A DNA stretch of 64,000 bases, taken from assembly GCF_014839805.1 (NCBI RefSeq), contig NC_051140.1:11739826-11803825 (forward strand). Direction: 5' to 3'. The notes beneath the pieces are model-generated. The model did not search any database. It saw nothing but the letters and a program-made list of their open reading frames with translations, and was not told the origin of the DNA. Source of the DNA: Manduca sexta. Lineage: Eukaryota > Arthropoda > Insecta > Lepidoptera > Sphingidae. How positions within the stretch are numbered: position 1 is the first letter of the stretch; every line of letters starts with the position of its first letter. Below, one piece after another: positions 23,560-35,543 of this stretch. Both the position numbers and the translations under genes were made by a program.

Positions 23560-23760
23560 TGTGAGAAGATGAACGGAACAGAGTGACAGCGGACACGGGC
23601 GCGGGCGCCGCGCCGGAGCTGAGGCGAGCGCGGCAGCGGAGCGGAGAGCGGATACGATGTTTAGTTTATTTTGGGTGCATCCGGTGTTACCAGCTGTCCG
23701 GCACTTAAATATGATGACAGCTCTCCCCACTGTCATTTCTGCCCGAACTTTGTAAATATA
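23560..23760. other. GC-rich island, possible promoter or 5' exon
   Basis: A compact GC-rich, CpG-rich block (most extreme at about 23595-23655) inside AT-rich DNA. On the minus strand a pyrimidine-rich stretch ending TTCATCTTCTCACAG at about 23561 resembles a splice acceptor, but the sequence beyond it meets a stop after about 12 codons. It could be a promoter, an untranslated exon or a conserved control element. No similarity to repeats in the window. Confidence 0.3.
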
Positions 23761-25050
23761 AATTAAACATTAACGACGTCAGCGAAATGAAAAATTACTT
23801 ACGTCCTCAACATTAATGTTGTTTCACTTAATTGTTTTATACCTTCTCCAATTATTGTGCATCCGTTAATGTAAATATAATTAATCCGTGTTAGTATTTT
23901 ATCCGCGGTATACAGCGGAGATTTTATTAGAAAGAAAAAGAGATTTTAAATACCAACGCGCAACTAGGCAATAACTTCTGCAAGGCATTTAAACAAGTAT
24001 AAGCTTATTAGAACAAGAAAATAACGCAAACATTTTAAAACTTTAATTAATAAGGTGTGCGGTAAGGCGATTCATTATAATTTATGGATATCCCTATAAT
24101 ATGAATACTTCTAGGTAGGTGGATATAATCTATATTTTGCATTATAATTTCTCAAACGTAAGGAACCAGCTAGTGTACGGTTTTTATAACTTATAGCGTC
24201 GGTTTGCACTGTAGAAATAGTTTTGTCTATACAATGGATACTCCAATTAAACGTGGGTGATACCACATTCTCACTATGTAGTGGTGCGAAACATTGCATT
24301 ATTATTAAAAGAAACCTAAATAACCCATACTAACTTAACAACTATTTTTAATATAGTCTTATAAAGTACAAGGACTTATCGAAACATTTGAAGTAACAAC
24401 GTAAATTATGGCCAACGTTTAGTCGGAGACACGTCATATGACGGAGAGATTTGAACTAAAATGATGTTCATTCCATCGGCGTGAGTAACAACCGGATGGT
24501 CACGAAGTAGTCATCCAACTATATTTAACCACTTCGTAACTTCCCGTAGACCTATTTCACACTGGATTCATACATGAATAGATATAGCATATGGACGCGG
24601 GCTTACTTTACCCACAAAATATCATAAATCATAAATTGTTGGGATGCTCGTTCACGCCTAAACTGTAAACGGATTAATACGAAAGTTATTACACAACTTG
24701 TGTGTCCCTAAATACAGAATTGCTCAAGGAATATTACTGATCGCGATTTTGCCGGCATTGTTGCTTTATTCGTAAACTTGCAATGGGATCATATTGGATA
24801 TTTTGTGTTTTATCGCTTATCTTAACCTAATAATTATATAATGTTAGAATCGTGGGTATATACAAAACTCATAGCAGTTAAATATCTAAATATATATAGA
24901 TTAGTAGAAATCCATACTGACTGCTACCTATTAGATATAATACTAAAATAATGTTTAATTTAAATTTTTCCATAGGTTTCATTTTCATAAGTCAATCCGT
25001 TCGTACTTGTTAAGGCTTTAAGTCGTAGTGTAAATTTGTTTTTATATCTA
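23761..25050. other. AT-rich DNA, no gene seen
   Basis: Only short motif-free frames. Nothing repetitive was recognised before the 393-bp element at 25051. Confidence 0.5.
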
Positions 25051-25443
25051 CAATAGGGTACCGGACTCATTTTTGTTCTTTACTATTATGAAATATTTAC
25101 GTTAAATAAATTGTAACACAAAAGAAATTATTAAAATCCGGTAAAAAATCAACAAGTTATAAGTCTTTGAATGTCGGTGGAAGGGGTAATTACCATGAAA
25201 CAGAAAAGAGACGACATACCCACATTTGACGTCATCGGGAATTATGACGCGTGCGAAAGACAGAGATAAAGCGATATCCCTACAACGCACCCACTTCTGC
25301 ACGATACAATATTTGAAATATGAATTTCTAGCCCATTTTTTAACCAATTTTATGCAATTTTCGCAGAAGTGCGTCATTTTCGTATTATTAACCATTACAT
25401 ATAGAATAATTAATAAAATAAAACATAGGCCGGTTCCCTATTG
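25051..25443. mobile_element. 393-bp MITE-like element, copy 1
   Basis: The left end CAATAGGGTACCGG and right end CCGGTTCCCTATTG form terminal inverted repeats matching at 13 of 14 positions. The whole segment aligns with 52496-52888, which is the same length. Both have TTTTTGTTCTTTACTATTAT, AAATCCGGTAAAAA, TTATAAGTCTTTGAAT, TGACGTCATCGGGAATTA, ACGCGTGCGAAAGA and TAGGCCGGT-CCCTATTG. There is no transposase, so it would depend on enzyme from elsewhere. A TGACGTCA site lies at 25227-25234 and an internal inverted repeat CACTTCTGC/GCAGAAGTG at 25292/25363. The two open frames inside it (25102-25395 minus and 25226-25492 plus) are non-coding by this interpretation. The superfamily is unresolved because no target duplication is clear. 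Confidence 0.8.
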
Positions 25444-26323
25444 GTCCAAAACATTGGTTGGTTCGAAATTTAATACGACGTATAAATTATAGAACAACAC
25501 TGTTTTTTAAAATAAATGGTATCAGGCCCGGTTTAAGGATAAATTATGTATATTTGAAGCACCGTTTCTTTAGCTTTTCGTTATGTATTTATTTTGACAA
25601 CTATTATCCCGCCAAAATTATGTAAATGTTTCAAATCCCAGATTGTCTGGTTTAAAATCTTACTGACCTCGTTGTAAAAATGTTGATAATATTTACGCGT
25701 GAATAAGCATTTCCCATGCATACAATAAACGCCTTTACAGATGAGAATTGGCAAATGTCCCTGAAATCTACATATAAATTCCTTGTTTTACTGTACACGC
25801 GTACTTACGACAAACACCAGAACGCGAAACGATATAAAATTCATAAAAGTTTATAACAAACTTTTGGTCGTTGCAAATCCAATTTCCAAGAATTGTTACG
25901 GCGGCAGCAGTAAATACCATTGAAATAAGAATAAGCGTCTCTTTGTGTCACCCGACGCAAGAATAGCAGGGAATGAGAAAGTACCACGATATAATGTAAT
26001 ATACCTATCGGCTGGGGAAAATTCATATGAAATAGTACCTACTTTATAGGCAGAACGATCGGGTTTCCCCCGAGTGTCGTAAAACTGCTAAGCCTTTCTC
26101 TAAATTGAGAAACTTGTTGAAAAATCTTTCGTGTGGGATACGAATGGTTGCATTTTTATTAAAATAGAAGCTAAAAATTTCATTTCTTTATATCGTAATA
26201 GATATTATCACTTACTTAGAGCCGACTTTATTAAATTCATAAATATTAAGACCTTTCAATATTTAGCATTAATACACGAAATTACCATATTAAGAACTTG
26301 TTTTAGTAGTGATATAAGTTATA
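25444..26323. other. AT-rich DNA, no gene seen
   Basis: No gene or element supported. The frames at 25841-26026 and 26131-26343 have no recognisable protein features. Confidence 0.5.
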
Positions 26324-26342
26324 AAATACTAGGTTATATATG

Positions 26343-26424
<82 letters not shown>

Positions 26425-26476
26425 CCTATATATCATATATAGCCTAGTATTTGATATATATATAACCTAGTATTTA
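26324..26476. repeat. (AT)36 tract flanked by inverted-repeat arms
   Basis: A pure AT dinucleotide run occupies 26351-26422. The 26-base left arm at 26324-26349 (begins AAATACTAGG) is complementary to 26427-26452 (ends CCTAGTATTT) at 25 of 26 positions. A second right-hand copy, ending AACCTAGTATTTAT, follows at about 26453-26476. The whole can form one long hairpin or cruciform. The length of the AT run is likely polymorphic and may be mis-assembled. It could be a palindromic MITE whose centre has expanded as a microsatellite. Confidence 0.85.
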
Positions 26477-29151
26477 TAAATCAAAGCTTCTTGCGATTGT
26501 TTTATCTTTTACAAATGATTTGAAACAAACCACGCTTATAGAAAAAACTTTTTATTCTTAGGAACAAAGAGCAAGAAAAATACAATTTTAAAAGCAAATT
26601 TCCATTGTGAAATGTGCAATCTTGTGCAAGCAATCTTAACTAAAATAAACAAAGATCGAGGTCTCCGAGGGGGCGTACGAACAAGAGAACTATTGGCACG
26701 TTTTAATTTACGACGAGTCTCTGTAACTAGCGGTAATGCTGTTTTATGTGAATATTATATGGATACCGCGCATTGTAAAACAAACCCCGTAAAAGCTCGG
26801 TTATTATCTTTGTGGCGAAACTCATTCCAAGTCGTACTAGTTACGCCCGTGGATATAGCGGAACCCAGCAAAAGCCTCTACCTGCCAAACCTCTGGTCTT
26901 CTCTCTATAAAATATATAAGTAAATATATTTCCCTCAACTCTTGTTTACATGACAATAGAGTAAGAAACCTTCGAGAAAAGTTTATGATATTCGCGATGA
27001 TAACTCTACTATTCTTTCCGCATTTTTATCGGGGTCGCCGGTCGGCTGTAATTTTCGAAGAAACATCATATGTATCATATATATCATACTAGTTGTTTCT
27101 TACCGTTCTATCGCAGAGATAAAATATATTATATCGATTCTCCATAGGAAGCTTCATTTCGCCGTAATAAACCAAACACATATACTTTATCAGTTATATC
27201 TACTTAATAAGCAACCCAGTATGTTATGAAGTTGGGCGCTGAGAAGAAATCTTCATAGTATATTATATACTTATATTATATATTTTTCATGACTTCACAT
27301 CAGTTTCTCTAAACATACGCGAATATGACTAATAAAAAAAACTATTTTATTTTTTATCAATTTGTAGTTTAGTGCGAATATAGCGTGTACATCAGTGTAT
27401 TTCTGACTAAAAGTATGATCTTGCTGCTACGACGAATTATATTTGTGGCATTAGGGCGAATAAAATTAGGAGGACTTTATAGTGATATTTATGTTGTTTT
27501 AAACTTTTATTTTTATTTTAAATCTACTATTTTACTTAGTAACGTAATGAGAAAATGACCCGATATTGCGTCCTCATATGCTTACATATCCCTTTTCTAC
27601 TTACCATCGGATGCATAAAATACGTGCCAATGCCCATCCTGGGCTACGGGAGTTCCAATGATGTGTGTGAAGGGATAATATCCCTTACAATTAGGTGCAG
27701 TAGGGTTATACAAATATTTCCTCAAGATTATAAAATAAAAATCCTTATGTAATACGGTTAGTGTGTCTATGTTGGCGAACACGTAGTATGCGAATCGGTG
27801 GTTAAATTGGAGCAGCATACATTTCCTGTAATTGGGTATAATTTTTTAATGCGCAACAATTGTGCAACTCGAATAAGTGCAGTTGTCTGTAGACTTTAAG
27901 TACCTCATCATCAGATTAAACTACGCAATACACGCTAGCTGTACAGTTACAGAGGCTATACCAACGCACACACTAGACATTCAACATACGTTCAACAATC
28001 TAGCCCTATAATTGTAGTCGAGATATACCCGTAGAGTTTTAGTTGGAATATTCATAATAATGAACATGTTTACTGCTCATAATAACCTATTCATTACCTG
28101 TAAAATGTAGATTTCTTGAGGTTATAGTAGCACTTGCAAGAACTCTAACGTATAAACAGTTTATTAACATTAAGTTGGCGTAATATAATTGGATAAAATT
28201 TTGTCTTAAATCTGAGCTTTAAAGTTTTATTATTACAAATTGTACAAGAAATTTAAAGCAGAATTCTGAGAAATCCCCAGAGCCTGAGCGAAGAAAGACA
28301 TGCTTCACTGGCTATACTAAATATTTTCGCCATTCCATAATACGCTTACATGACGTCTATAAATGTCGAAGATACGTTGAAAGTTGGATGTACATGTGAA
28401 TAGGATAACTTAAGCAATGTGTGCTCTTAAAAACACATCAATAAATATTTATTTAGCGGTAGCGTTGTGTTATAAACATATTAAATCTTAGTATTTGTTT
28501 TCTCAGTTTCTCAGTGAAATTTGCTCACTAATTCTAGCATCAGTAGATAATATCCATGAATATTGTTAATAGTATAAACTTACAAGCAAAATACAGATAC
28601 AATTGCGATGGTACATTGAACAATATGGCACAAGAATGTTGCAGGAAACGTTAATTGAAATCGGCTGAGTTCAAATAGATGTAGCCGCAATATTACTCCG
28701 CAACCAATACAGCTAGAAATTGCTAATTATTTAATGTATGAATTGGAAACTTTATGTAGACAGTCTACATACTAAGCTCACAGAGAACTTTATAATTAAC
28801 TACACGTTCAGTTTTATTTCAAAAGTTACGTTGCTTGAATGAAGATTGGTCCTCGTGTCATTTATCAGTGCGTAGTCACATTCCACTAACGAAAAAATAT
28901 GCGGATAGGTAATATGCGGTAACAAAAATATAGCCGGGTTTACGTACGCCACCCGCGTCGTGACAGAAATAGATAATATCTGATAAAACTGGCCAGCACG
29001 TAACATATATCATCAGATGACAGCCACATGACTAACAGTTAACAAACCTCCTATATCAGCGCGAACCAACTAATAACAGCGTTTCCCTTTATTTCTCATA
29101 CGAATGTTACCGACATATTATATTTTGTTCAGGATAGCGTAACGTGTACGA
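26477..29151. other. 2.7 kb AT-rich DNA without a recognisable gene
   Basis: A 103-codon plus-strand frame at 26612-26923 shows no domain I recognise and no supporting splice or promoter context, so I do not call it a gene. Frames at 27555-27752 and 27597-27818 overlap on opposite strands. No repeats or RNA genes identified. Confidence 0.5.
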
Positions 29152-29211
29152 AAGGAGGCAAACGAGCAATTGAGTCACTTGATAGGAAGTAATGCCAGCG
29201 CCTGAAGTTAA
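29152..29211 (+). repeat. Short copy of the CACCTGATGGTAAG dispersed repeat
   Basis: AGGAGGCAAACGAGCAATTG, then AGTCACTTGATAGGAAGTAA and TGCCAGCGCC correspond in order to the first part of the copies at 49521 (CTAACGAGCAA, CACCTGGTG) and 42772 (GGGTCACCTGACGGTAAGTA). Truncated on the right. Confidence 0.5.
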
Positions 29212-29333
29212 AAATAAAAATGAAATATGGTTTACCATAAATGAAATATCAAATACGAAGACTATCTCGGTAGTATAGTTTTATCGTAATAAATACGGTA
29301 TGATTGCAGTGCTAAAGACACAGGTTAATTCTC

Positions 29334-29475
29334 CTATTCCAATATCCCAATATGGCGATAGGCTCGCCCCCTATCACATCATGGGACGGTTTATGCACGG
29401 CGAAAAATAGGTGCACCAGTTGCGCCTCTGCCTATCTCATCGAAGATAAAAGATGTGAGTATATGTATTTGTGTG
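29334..29475 (+). mobile_element. 5'-truncated SINE (37.2-kb family)
   Basis: The segment shares CCCAATATGGCGATAGG (CCCGATATGGCGATAGG at 37344), CTCGCCCCCTATCACATCAT, GGGACGG, GCACGGCGAAAA, GGTGCACC-GTTGC-CCTCTGC and GATAAAAG-TGTGAGT with the body and tail of the SINEs at 37208 and 43946. The tRNA-like head and B box are missing. The GT-rich tail is partly decayed. Confidence 0.8.
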
Positions 29476-32400
29476 AAATATCAAATATTTCAGGTTTTTA
29501 AATTAATGAAACACTAAATGCACATTGAGTAGGTACTCTTCTATGTAGATATCAATGTAAGTGCCTCAAGCAGGTATCTTATATTCAATGAAGGAGTAAA
29601 TCAAAAGAAATGTTTGACAGAACTATCATTGTACTGTAAGAACCAGACGTACTTGTATGATAATAGTGTCTAGGACTTTTGAAGCGGCACCCACTTAAAC
29701 CTTGCGAGATTCTTTGCGCACGATTAAATGCTAAAGAAAAGCGGAAGCCTTTTCAATGATGCGGATTCTATTTAAAACCAGGAAACGTTTATATTTATTG
29801 GTTATGTAAAATATTTTTTTATGCTCGTGGAAGAGGACAGACCTCGGAACATATAAGTATGTATTGAACAATGGCGAAATACATACATACGGCTACGGCT
29901 CGCTCCGTAATAAATGTTACCTTTCAAGGTTTGAGGTATTCATTTAGTTGCAGCTGGCCGATATAACGCTGACGACAGTCAAAAATACAAACTCTTATTA
30001 CAATGGACATTGTATTTACAGAATACACCCTATATTCTGCACTGAATTCAAGTTTTTTAGTCACTATGAATCCAAGAGATTCAGTTTGATAGCACGTATC
30101 CATTTTATATAAGCTTATTTGATATTCCGTTGCGTTTATATTAGGTCATTGACCTATTACAAATATTTCAATTTATTTAAATTCATGGAATTCCTTCAAC
30201 TCGCATACAATAATAAGAACGTCGTTTCTGTATAATTTGCCCCAGGGCCTTCTCTGCGATTAAAATTTGAGAGAGACTTGCGCAGCCCAGACATAATACA
30301 TCTGCGTTGGTGGGCGATATTTTAATATAATCCTACTTGTCACTTCATCAATAGTTTCAATGCACAGACGAACTTTCAATGAAAAGGATCAGAAAACAAG
30401 ACGAATGATACACAAAGGTATACAATTTCATATAGTCATTCTAATGATTCGAATTAAATATTTTACACAAAAAAATTAAGCGTTGCAGATCCTTATAATC
30501 ACCCTATTACATGCTATACTAATTCCAGAGCCGTTAGTAGTAGTACATCTACGTTACAAACAGGTCAATATGATTTTAAAACGTTACATGTATCGGTCTG
30601 CAATGACGCTAACGAATTCATAGCGCGATTGAGGTCTGATTACTCTTTTTATGTTATTTCCAGCATATGGAAATCGTTTTATCTCTAGTGGGATATTAAA
30701 TTTTTGTAAAATAAATCCATTTTATACGCAACATGTGCTTGAGATTAATTTTTGATATCGCACTATCCGCCAATATCAGAAAACATAGCTCGCTTGCACC
30801 AGTTTTTAAGTTCTTTAAAATATAAATTACACACCATTTACGCATTACAACAATAAATAGATTAGAGGCCTAATGTTCTTATCATGAAGATGGACAAGTT
30901 TACTAGTAGCATTAATGAATTTGTCTGGTATAGATTATTAAAGTAAATTTTATTAAATATTAATATTAAATTTAATTGTTTTAAACGAACAGAATATGGA
31001 AAACATTGCGCAAATACTAAGAGAAAGTACGACGCCTTGGTTAAATGGGTTGGAAAATTTGATATGACTGAAAGCGCAATGAAAAAAATGGTGAAATTTC
31101 AAACAAAATTAATTTTAATTCTTATTTTAACTAACTGAGTGAGACGCTATTGTGGTGTCTATTCCAAACCCGCTCTGAATTGCAATAACACAAAAAAAAA
31201 ACAGAATTGTACATTTTTAAATATCTCGTAATACTTTACTGTCACACAACTATAGCGTAAACAAACCATAATCCAATGTTATGTCATCCAATCATGACAA
31301 AAAACTCCGATAATAACGATATAACCATAGAGAGTCAATGTTCTGAAGAGGATATGAAAAATTATAACTCAGTGTCAATGATTCACAAAATTAGCGGATA
31401 AAATGTTTATGATGCGAAATGATCAATGAAACGGAAAAAGTTGGATCTCGCGTACGTGACGTCACACGTCTTGTCTCATAAGTGACACACGTTTTCTTAG
31501 TACATCGCCGCATTTTTTAAATAAAATAGTTTATTATTTATATCTTTTACATCTTTTGGAGAAATCTCAATACATTTTTAGAAGGAAGATTTGACTATTT
31601 TAAGTTTAAAGATTGACATAATTGGTGTCTTCATTTGTAAACGAAACATGGGAAAATCACACAAAATAGAGACAAATTACAAAGAAAAGTATTTGCCGAA
31701 TACACCCGATATAGGATAGCTGTTTATTTACGGAGATAAATCTACTTCGAGCAATTAATATGAAATGATGCCAAGCAAAATAATCTCCGGCATTCCGAAT
31801 ACTTTTTTGTTTCATTCGCTCCCCTTAGCAAAACGCCCGCGCGCTTTCTGTATTTTTAATATCTGTTATTATATTCAAAATTAATAATATATATATACAA
31901 ATGGCAAAAATATTTCTGCAATATGTTATATTAACTTTGCTTGTTATAGAGATTATTTGTAAATCTTTCATATTCCCGCCGGTTAGTCGCGCGCCGTCAG
32001 ATATGGAACGAATTGCTGAAGGCTGTTTGCTCGTGGAGGCGCCTTAATAGCAGCAAAGGGCCTTAACTAGTGGACTCCTCTGTTTTCAGATGTGGTATGA
32101 TTTTTTTAATTTGATAAACACAAGAGAATTTTTCATGTTTGAAACTGATGCTTATAGAGAGAACTAAGCTCGGCGAGTTATTAGTACACTGACTATAACC
32201 TCAGCTTATGAAGAATATCATGGAAATTAAAGTAAATTTATTATAATAGCTTCACAAAAAGAAATAGAAATAAAAGCAGTCCTGCACAGCAGGTCGTTTC
32301 GAGGCTTTGCAGCATATACCGTGATATAACTTAGAGAACTGATGCTCTCTCCGGAAATATTCTTTAGATCTAGCTTCAGCTGATTAAGCGTTATTTTTCT

Positions 32401-32487
32401 CAATTTGCAGTCAATTATTTTCTTTGCTGGTCAATAATATGCAGGTCCAGTAAAGAGAATGAAATTTATAAAATATTACAGGTATAA
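29476..32487. other. 3 kb AT-rich DNA without a recognisable gene
   Basis: No open frame of note. A moderately GC-rich pocket lies at about 31980-32050 and a cluster of ACGTGACGTCACACGT-like bases near 31452-31470. Neither can be assigned. No RNA gene or element terminus was found. Confidence 0.5.
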
Positions 32488-33489
32488 TCTATACTATTAT
32501 ATAAAGCTGAAGAGTTTGTTTGTTTGTTTGTTTGAACGCGCTAATCTCAGGAACTACCGATCCAAACCGAAAAATTCTTTTTACGTTGGATAGCCCTTTG
32601 TTCGTGGAGTGCTATAGGCTATATATCATCACGCTATACCCAATAGGAGCGGAGCAGTAATGGCTAATCTCAGGAACTACCAGTCCAAACTGAAAAATTA
32701 TTTTTGCGTTAGATAGCCCTTTGTTCGTGGAGTGCTATAGGCTATATATCATCACGCTATACCCAATAGGAGCGGAGCAGTAATGGCTAATCTCCGGAAC
32801 TACCGGTCCAAACTGAAAAATTGTTTTTGCGTTGGATAGCTCTTTGTTCGTGGAGTGCTATAGGCTATATATCATCACGCTATACCCAATAGGAGCGGAG
32901 CAGTAATGACTAATCTCAGGAACTACCGGTCCAAACTGAAAAAATCTTTTTGCGTTGGATAGCTCTTTGTTCGTGGAGTGCTATAGGCTATGTATCATCA
33001 CGCTATATTCAATAGGAGCGGAGCAGTAATGGCTAATCTCAGGAACTACCGATTCGAACTGAAAAAATACTTTTGTGTTGAATAGTCCTTTGTTTGTGGA
33101 GTGCTCAAATTTATATATCATCACGCTATGACCAATAGGAGCGGAGCAGTAATGAAACATGTTGCAAAAACGGGGAAAATTATGAGTTTTGAGAGCTTCC
33201 GTTGCCTGCGCTGCGTAAACGGTTAAAGTTATGCAACAATGATGTATGACGCGATTGTTTCACTTAAAAAGTTCTAAAAAATATATTATAAAACAAAGTC
33301 CCCCGCTGCATCTGTCTGCCTGAACGTGCTAAACTCAAAAACTACCCAACGTATTAAGATGAAATTTGGTATGGAGATAGTTTGAGAACCTGGGAAGAAC
33401 ATAGGCTCCCGGGAAACTACTACTTTTATAACGGAAAACTTTAGCCTGAAAAACTCAATAACGCGGGCGGAGCCGCGGGCAAAAGCTAG
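32488..33489 (+). mobile_element. Non-autonomous Helitron-like element, both ends present
   Basis: It begins TCTATACTATTATATAAAGC after an A (32487). It ends CTAG (33486-33489) before a T (33490), preceded by a GC-rich palindromic stretch GCGGGCGGAGCCGCGGGC, the hairpin expected of Helitrons. Those ends and insertion between A and T define the group. There is no Rep/helicase gene, so it must be mobilised by another element. The interior holds (GTTT)n near 32515-32534, five tandem 123-bp units, and a 3' module with AAAAAGTTCTAAAAAAT and CATCTGTCTGCCTGAACG. The same order, with a single unit, is seen in the antisense copy at 10205-10651. The 3' terminus also recurs at 7139-7168. Confidence 0.85.
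32541..33155 (+). repeat. Five head-to-tail 123-bp tandem units inside the Helitron
   Basis: Units start with CTAATCTC (CTAATCTCC in the third) at 32541, 32664, 32787, 32910 and 33033, exactly 123 bases apart. Each contains GGAACTACC, CAAACTGAAAAA or a variant, TTGGATAG-C, TTTGTTCGTGGAGTGCTATA, ATATCATCACGCTAT and CAATAGGAGCGGAGCAGTAA. Units 1-4 are very similar. Unit 5 is the most divergent (GTGCTCAAATTTATATATC, TATGACCAATAGG). Although 123 is a multiple of three, every frame is interrupted by stops, so it does not encode a repeat protein. Confidence 0.95.
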
Positions 33490-34819
33490 TCGAATATAAA
33501 CTCGGATGAAGATCTGTTGTGATATTAAAGCCAGCTACAATTCCAAATGGAAGACGTAAATAAATAACATTTTTGAAAACTTACTTTCACAATAAAAGAA
33601 AACAGCAATAAAAAGAAAAAGCATTTTGTTAAATTTAAGTAAACATTTTAAATCCTGCTACAAAATATCTTCTTAATAACTTTAAAATGCATGAAAATTA
33701 TAAACTTATACAGGTTTTATTTCCCAGAAATAAAATAAGCTAAGGCATTTAAAATCTAATTTACTTCATAAGTAACCTCAGGTAAAATAAATTTCATCAT
33801 AAAAATGTATACTCTCTTGAGAAAGGAGTACAATGAAAATTGTTTACGGTATCATAATTTATTAAAGTTTTAATAGTATGAGGTTTGACTAGCTTCCGAC
33901 CTGCTTGTACTGTGTACACTTAAAATCGATTATTTCACTTGAATGTTTTCACAAAAGGACACTAAATACATCCTATTAAGGTAAATAAATATCAAATATT
34001 ATGAAACAACAGAAATGGTTAGAGTTAATCTGATTGTAAAGTTCCTCCAATTGAACATCTGTGTACAGTGAAATCAAGGACATTGTTTACACGAAATATG
34101 TACGTAATATCAGTTTATACCTCGTTAGTTACGTTGAATTGCTCCACAACAATCTTTCATAGTATCTCAGACGCCGAGATCAAACGGGTGTGTACTACGT
34201 AGGAGAATATTCAATCTTCCGCTCTGACAGTAAAGGTAAGACAATAGGTATCAAAATTACCTCGTCGCACCCGCAATGGAGGTTAATGTTTTAATGGGAT
34301 ATCGTAGATGAAATTTGGCCTTTGTTCTATTAGTTGTCAGTCTGCTATCGCGTCTCCAGTAGGTCTATAGTATCATTATATTTGATAATATATAATGGAT
34401 TTATTCTACTGAAAATTTATTCAAATGATTTGTTTATAATATGATAATTGAAAATAATAATGTCTCTACGAGCTTACACTATTTAGTTATTTTTAACTTG
34501 CTCGGTATAAAATGTAAGCCCATATACAAACCGTTCCATTTACTGATAGTCTTTTTACAACAGCTTGATAAATCGACTACACCCAACGGAATGGTATGTT
34601 CAGCGCAGTCCAACGATAACTTGTGGAATAACCGACGAAGCGAAAGATTGCCATCATTCGCAATCACTGTACCAGGTTAAAGCATTACATCACCAGATAC
34701 ACAATACTGGATCCCAAACCGCAAACACAACGTAGAGCACCAAGTATATATTTAACGTGTTTATAAATATGCTAATCAACCATTATCCACATCGGGTACA
34801 TTTTATGATTGCGCTTGTC

Positions 34820-34990
34820 AAGCCCTCGTTCCGTTAATATTGGCTGCCGGGGAGGGGTGGCAGCGAACGGTTTCAGAGTTTCGTGGAAACCGATCTCGAA
34901 ACAAATCCAATTAAACGCGTTCGCCGCAGCCTTCCAGCGCTCGCGCTACTGCATCACTGTTATCATTCATCCTTCTCCCTCAGATTCACT
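34820..34990. other. GC-richer pocket, nature unknown
   Basis: CCTCGTTCCGTTAATATTGG, CTGCCGGGGAGGGGTGGCAG and GCGTTCGCCGCAGCC stand out from the AT-rich surroundings. There is a motif-free 62-codon frame on the plus strand. It has no similarity to repeats in this window, so it may be a conserved non-coding or regulatory segment, or an unrecognised repeat. Confidence 0.2.
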
Positions 34991-35470
34991 AACGTAAATT
35001 AATTATCTCACTTTAAATGAATAATAGCGATTTAATGGCTCTTACAGATTTCCAATCTGGGATACGTAACTTTGTTAACATCTATTTTCATTTTTTGTGC
35101 TTTATTGAGGAGAATTTTAGACAGACTGCTAGTAAATGAGATGTAAATTATGCCTTATAGATTTAAGTAGCGTTATATAATTTACTAAAACTTTCCAAAT
35201 TCTAATTTAATTGCTAGCTATAAGTGAATGGAACTAAACTTTAGAATGTCGAAGTCTCAGTTTCTATTTAATACAGAATTCTTAATTATTGTTAATTACT
35301 TTGATGAAAGTTAAATGCTTTTGTTTCTGATGACAGTCAGACAGTCAAAGTTTCTGCCACTCTAGATACTGAAGATCAGAAATAGCTGAAACAGGTATGA
35401 AGAACTGTTATTATGTCAAGTTAATTAAACAGTAACAAAGAGTAAAATATGTTTTACATATTCCATATCT

Positions 35471-35543
35471 TAAAATAACATCTACCTATAAAATATTATG
35501 TAAGAATATAAATATAAAATAACATCTACCTATAAAATATTAT
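35471..35543. repeat. Two-copy tandem duplication, 44-bp period
   Basis: A 29-base block starting TAAAATAACATCTACC occurs at 35471-35499 and again at 35515-35543 without mismatch, with a short AT-rich spacer. The exact match suggests a recent local slippage or duplication. Confidence 0.85.

Noticed and set aside
25102..25492. Two overlapping open frames on opposite strands near 25.1-25.5 kb
   Set aside because: Both lie largely inside the 393-bp inverted-repeat element and the second copy at 52.5 kb does not keep them open.
26351..26422. Possible CRISPR-like or satellite array
   Set aside because: It is a plain AT dinucleotide run with no spacers. No CRISPR array is expected in, or seen in, this eukaryotic DNA.
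26612..26923. 103-codon plus-strand open frame
   Set aside because: No motif recognised and no supporting context. It lies just after a microsatellite palindrome, in sequence of ordinary composition.
30225..30330. Possible SINE fragment (GGCCTTCTCTGCGAT, CGCAGCCCAGA)
   Set aside because: Resemblance to the CAGCAGTGGG-type SINE ends is too weak and boundaries are missing.
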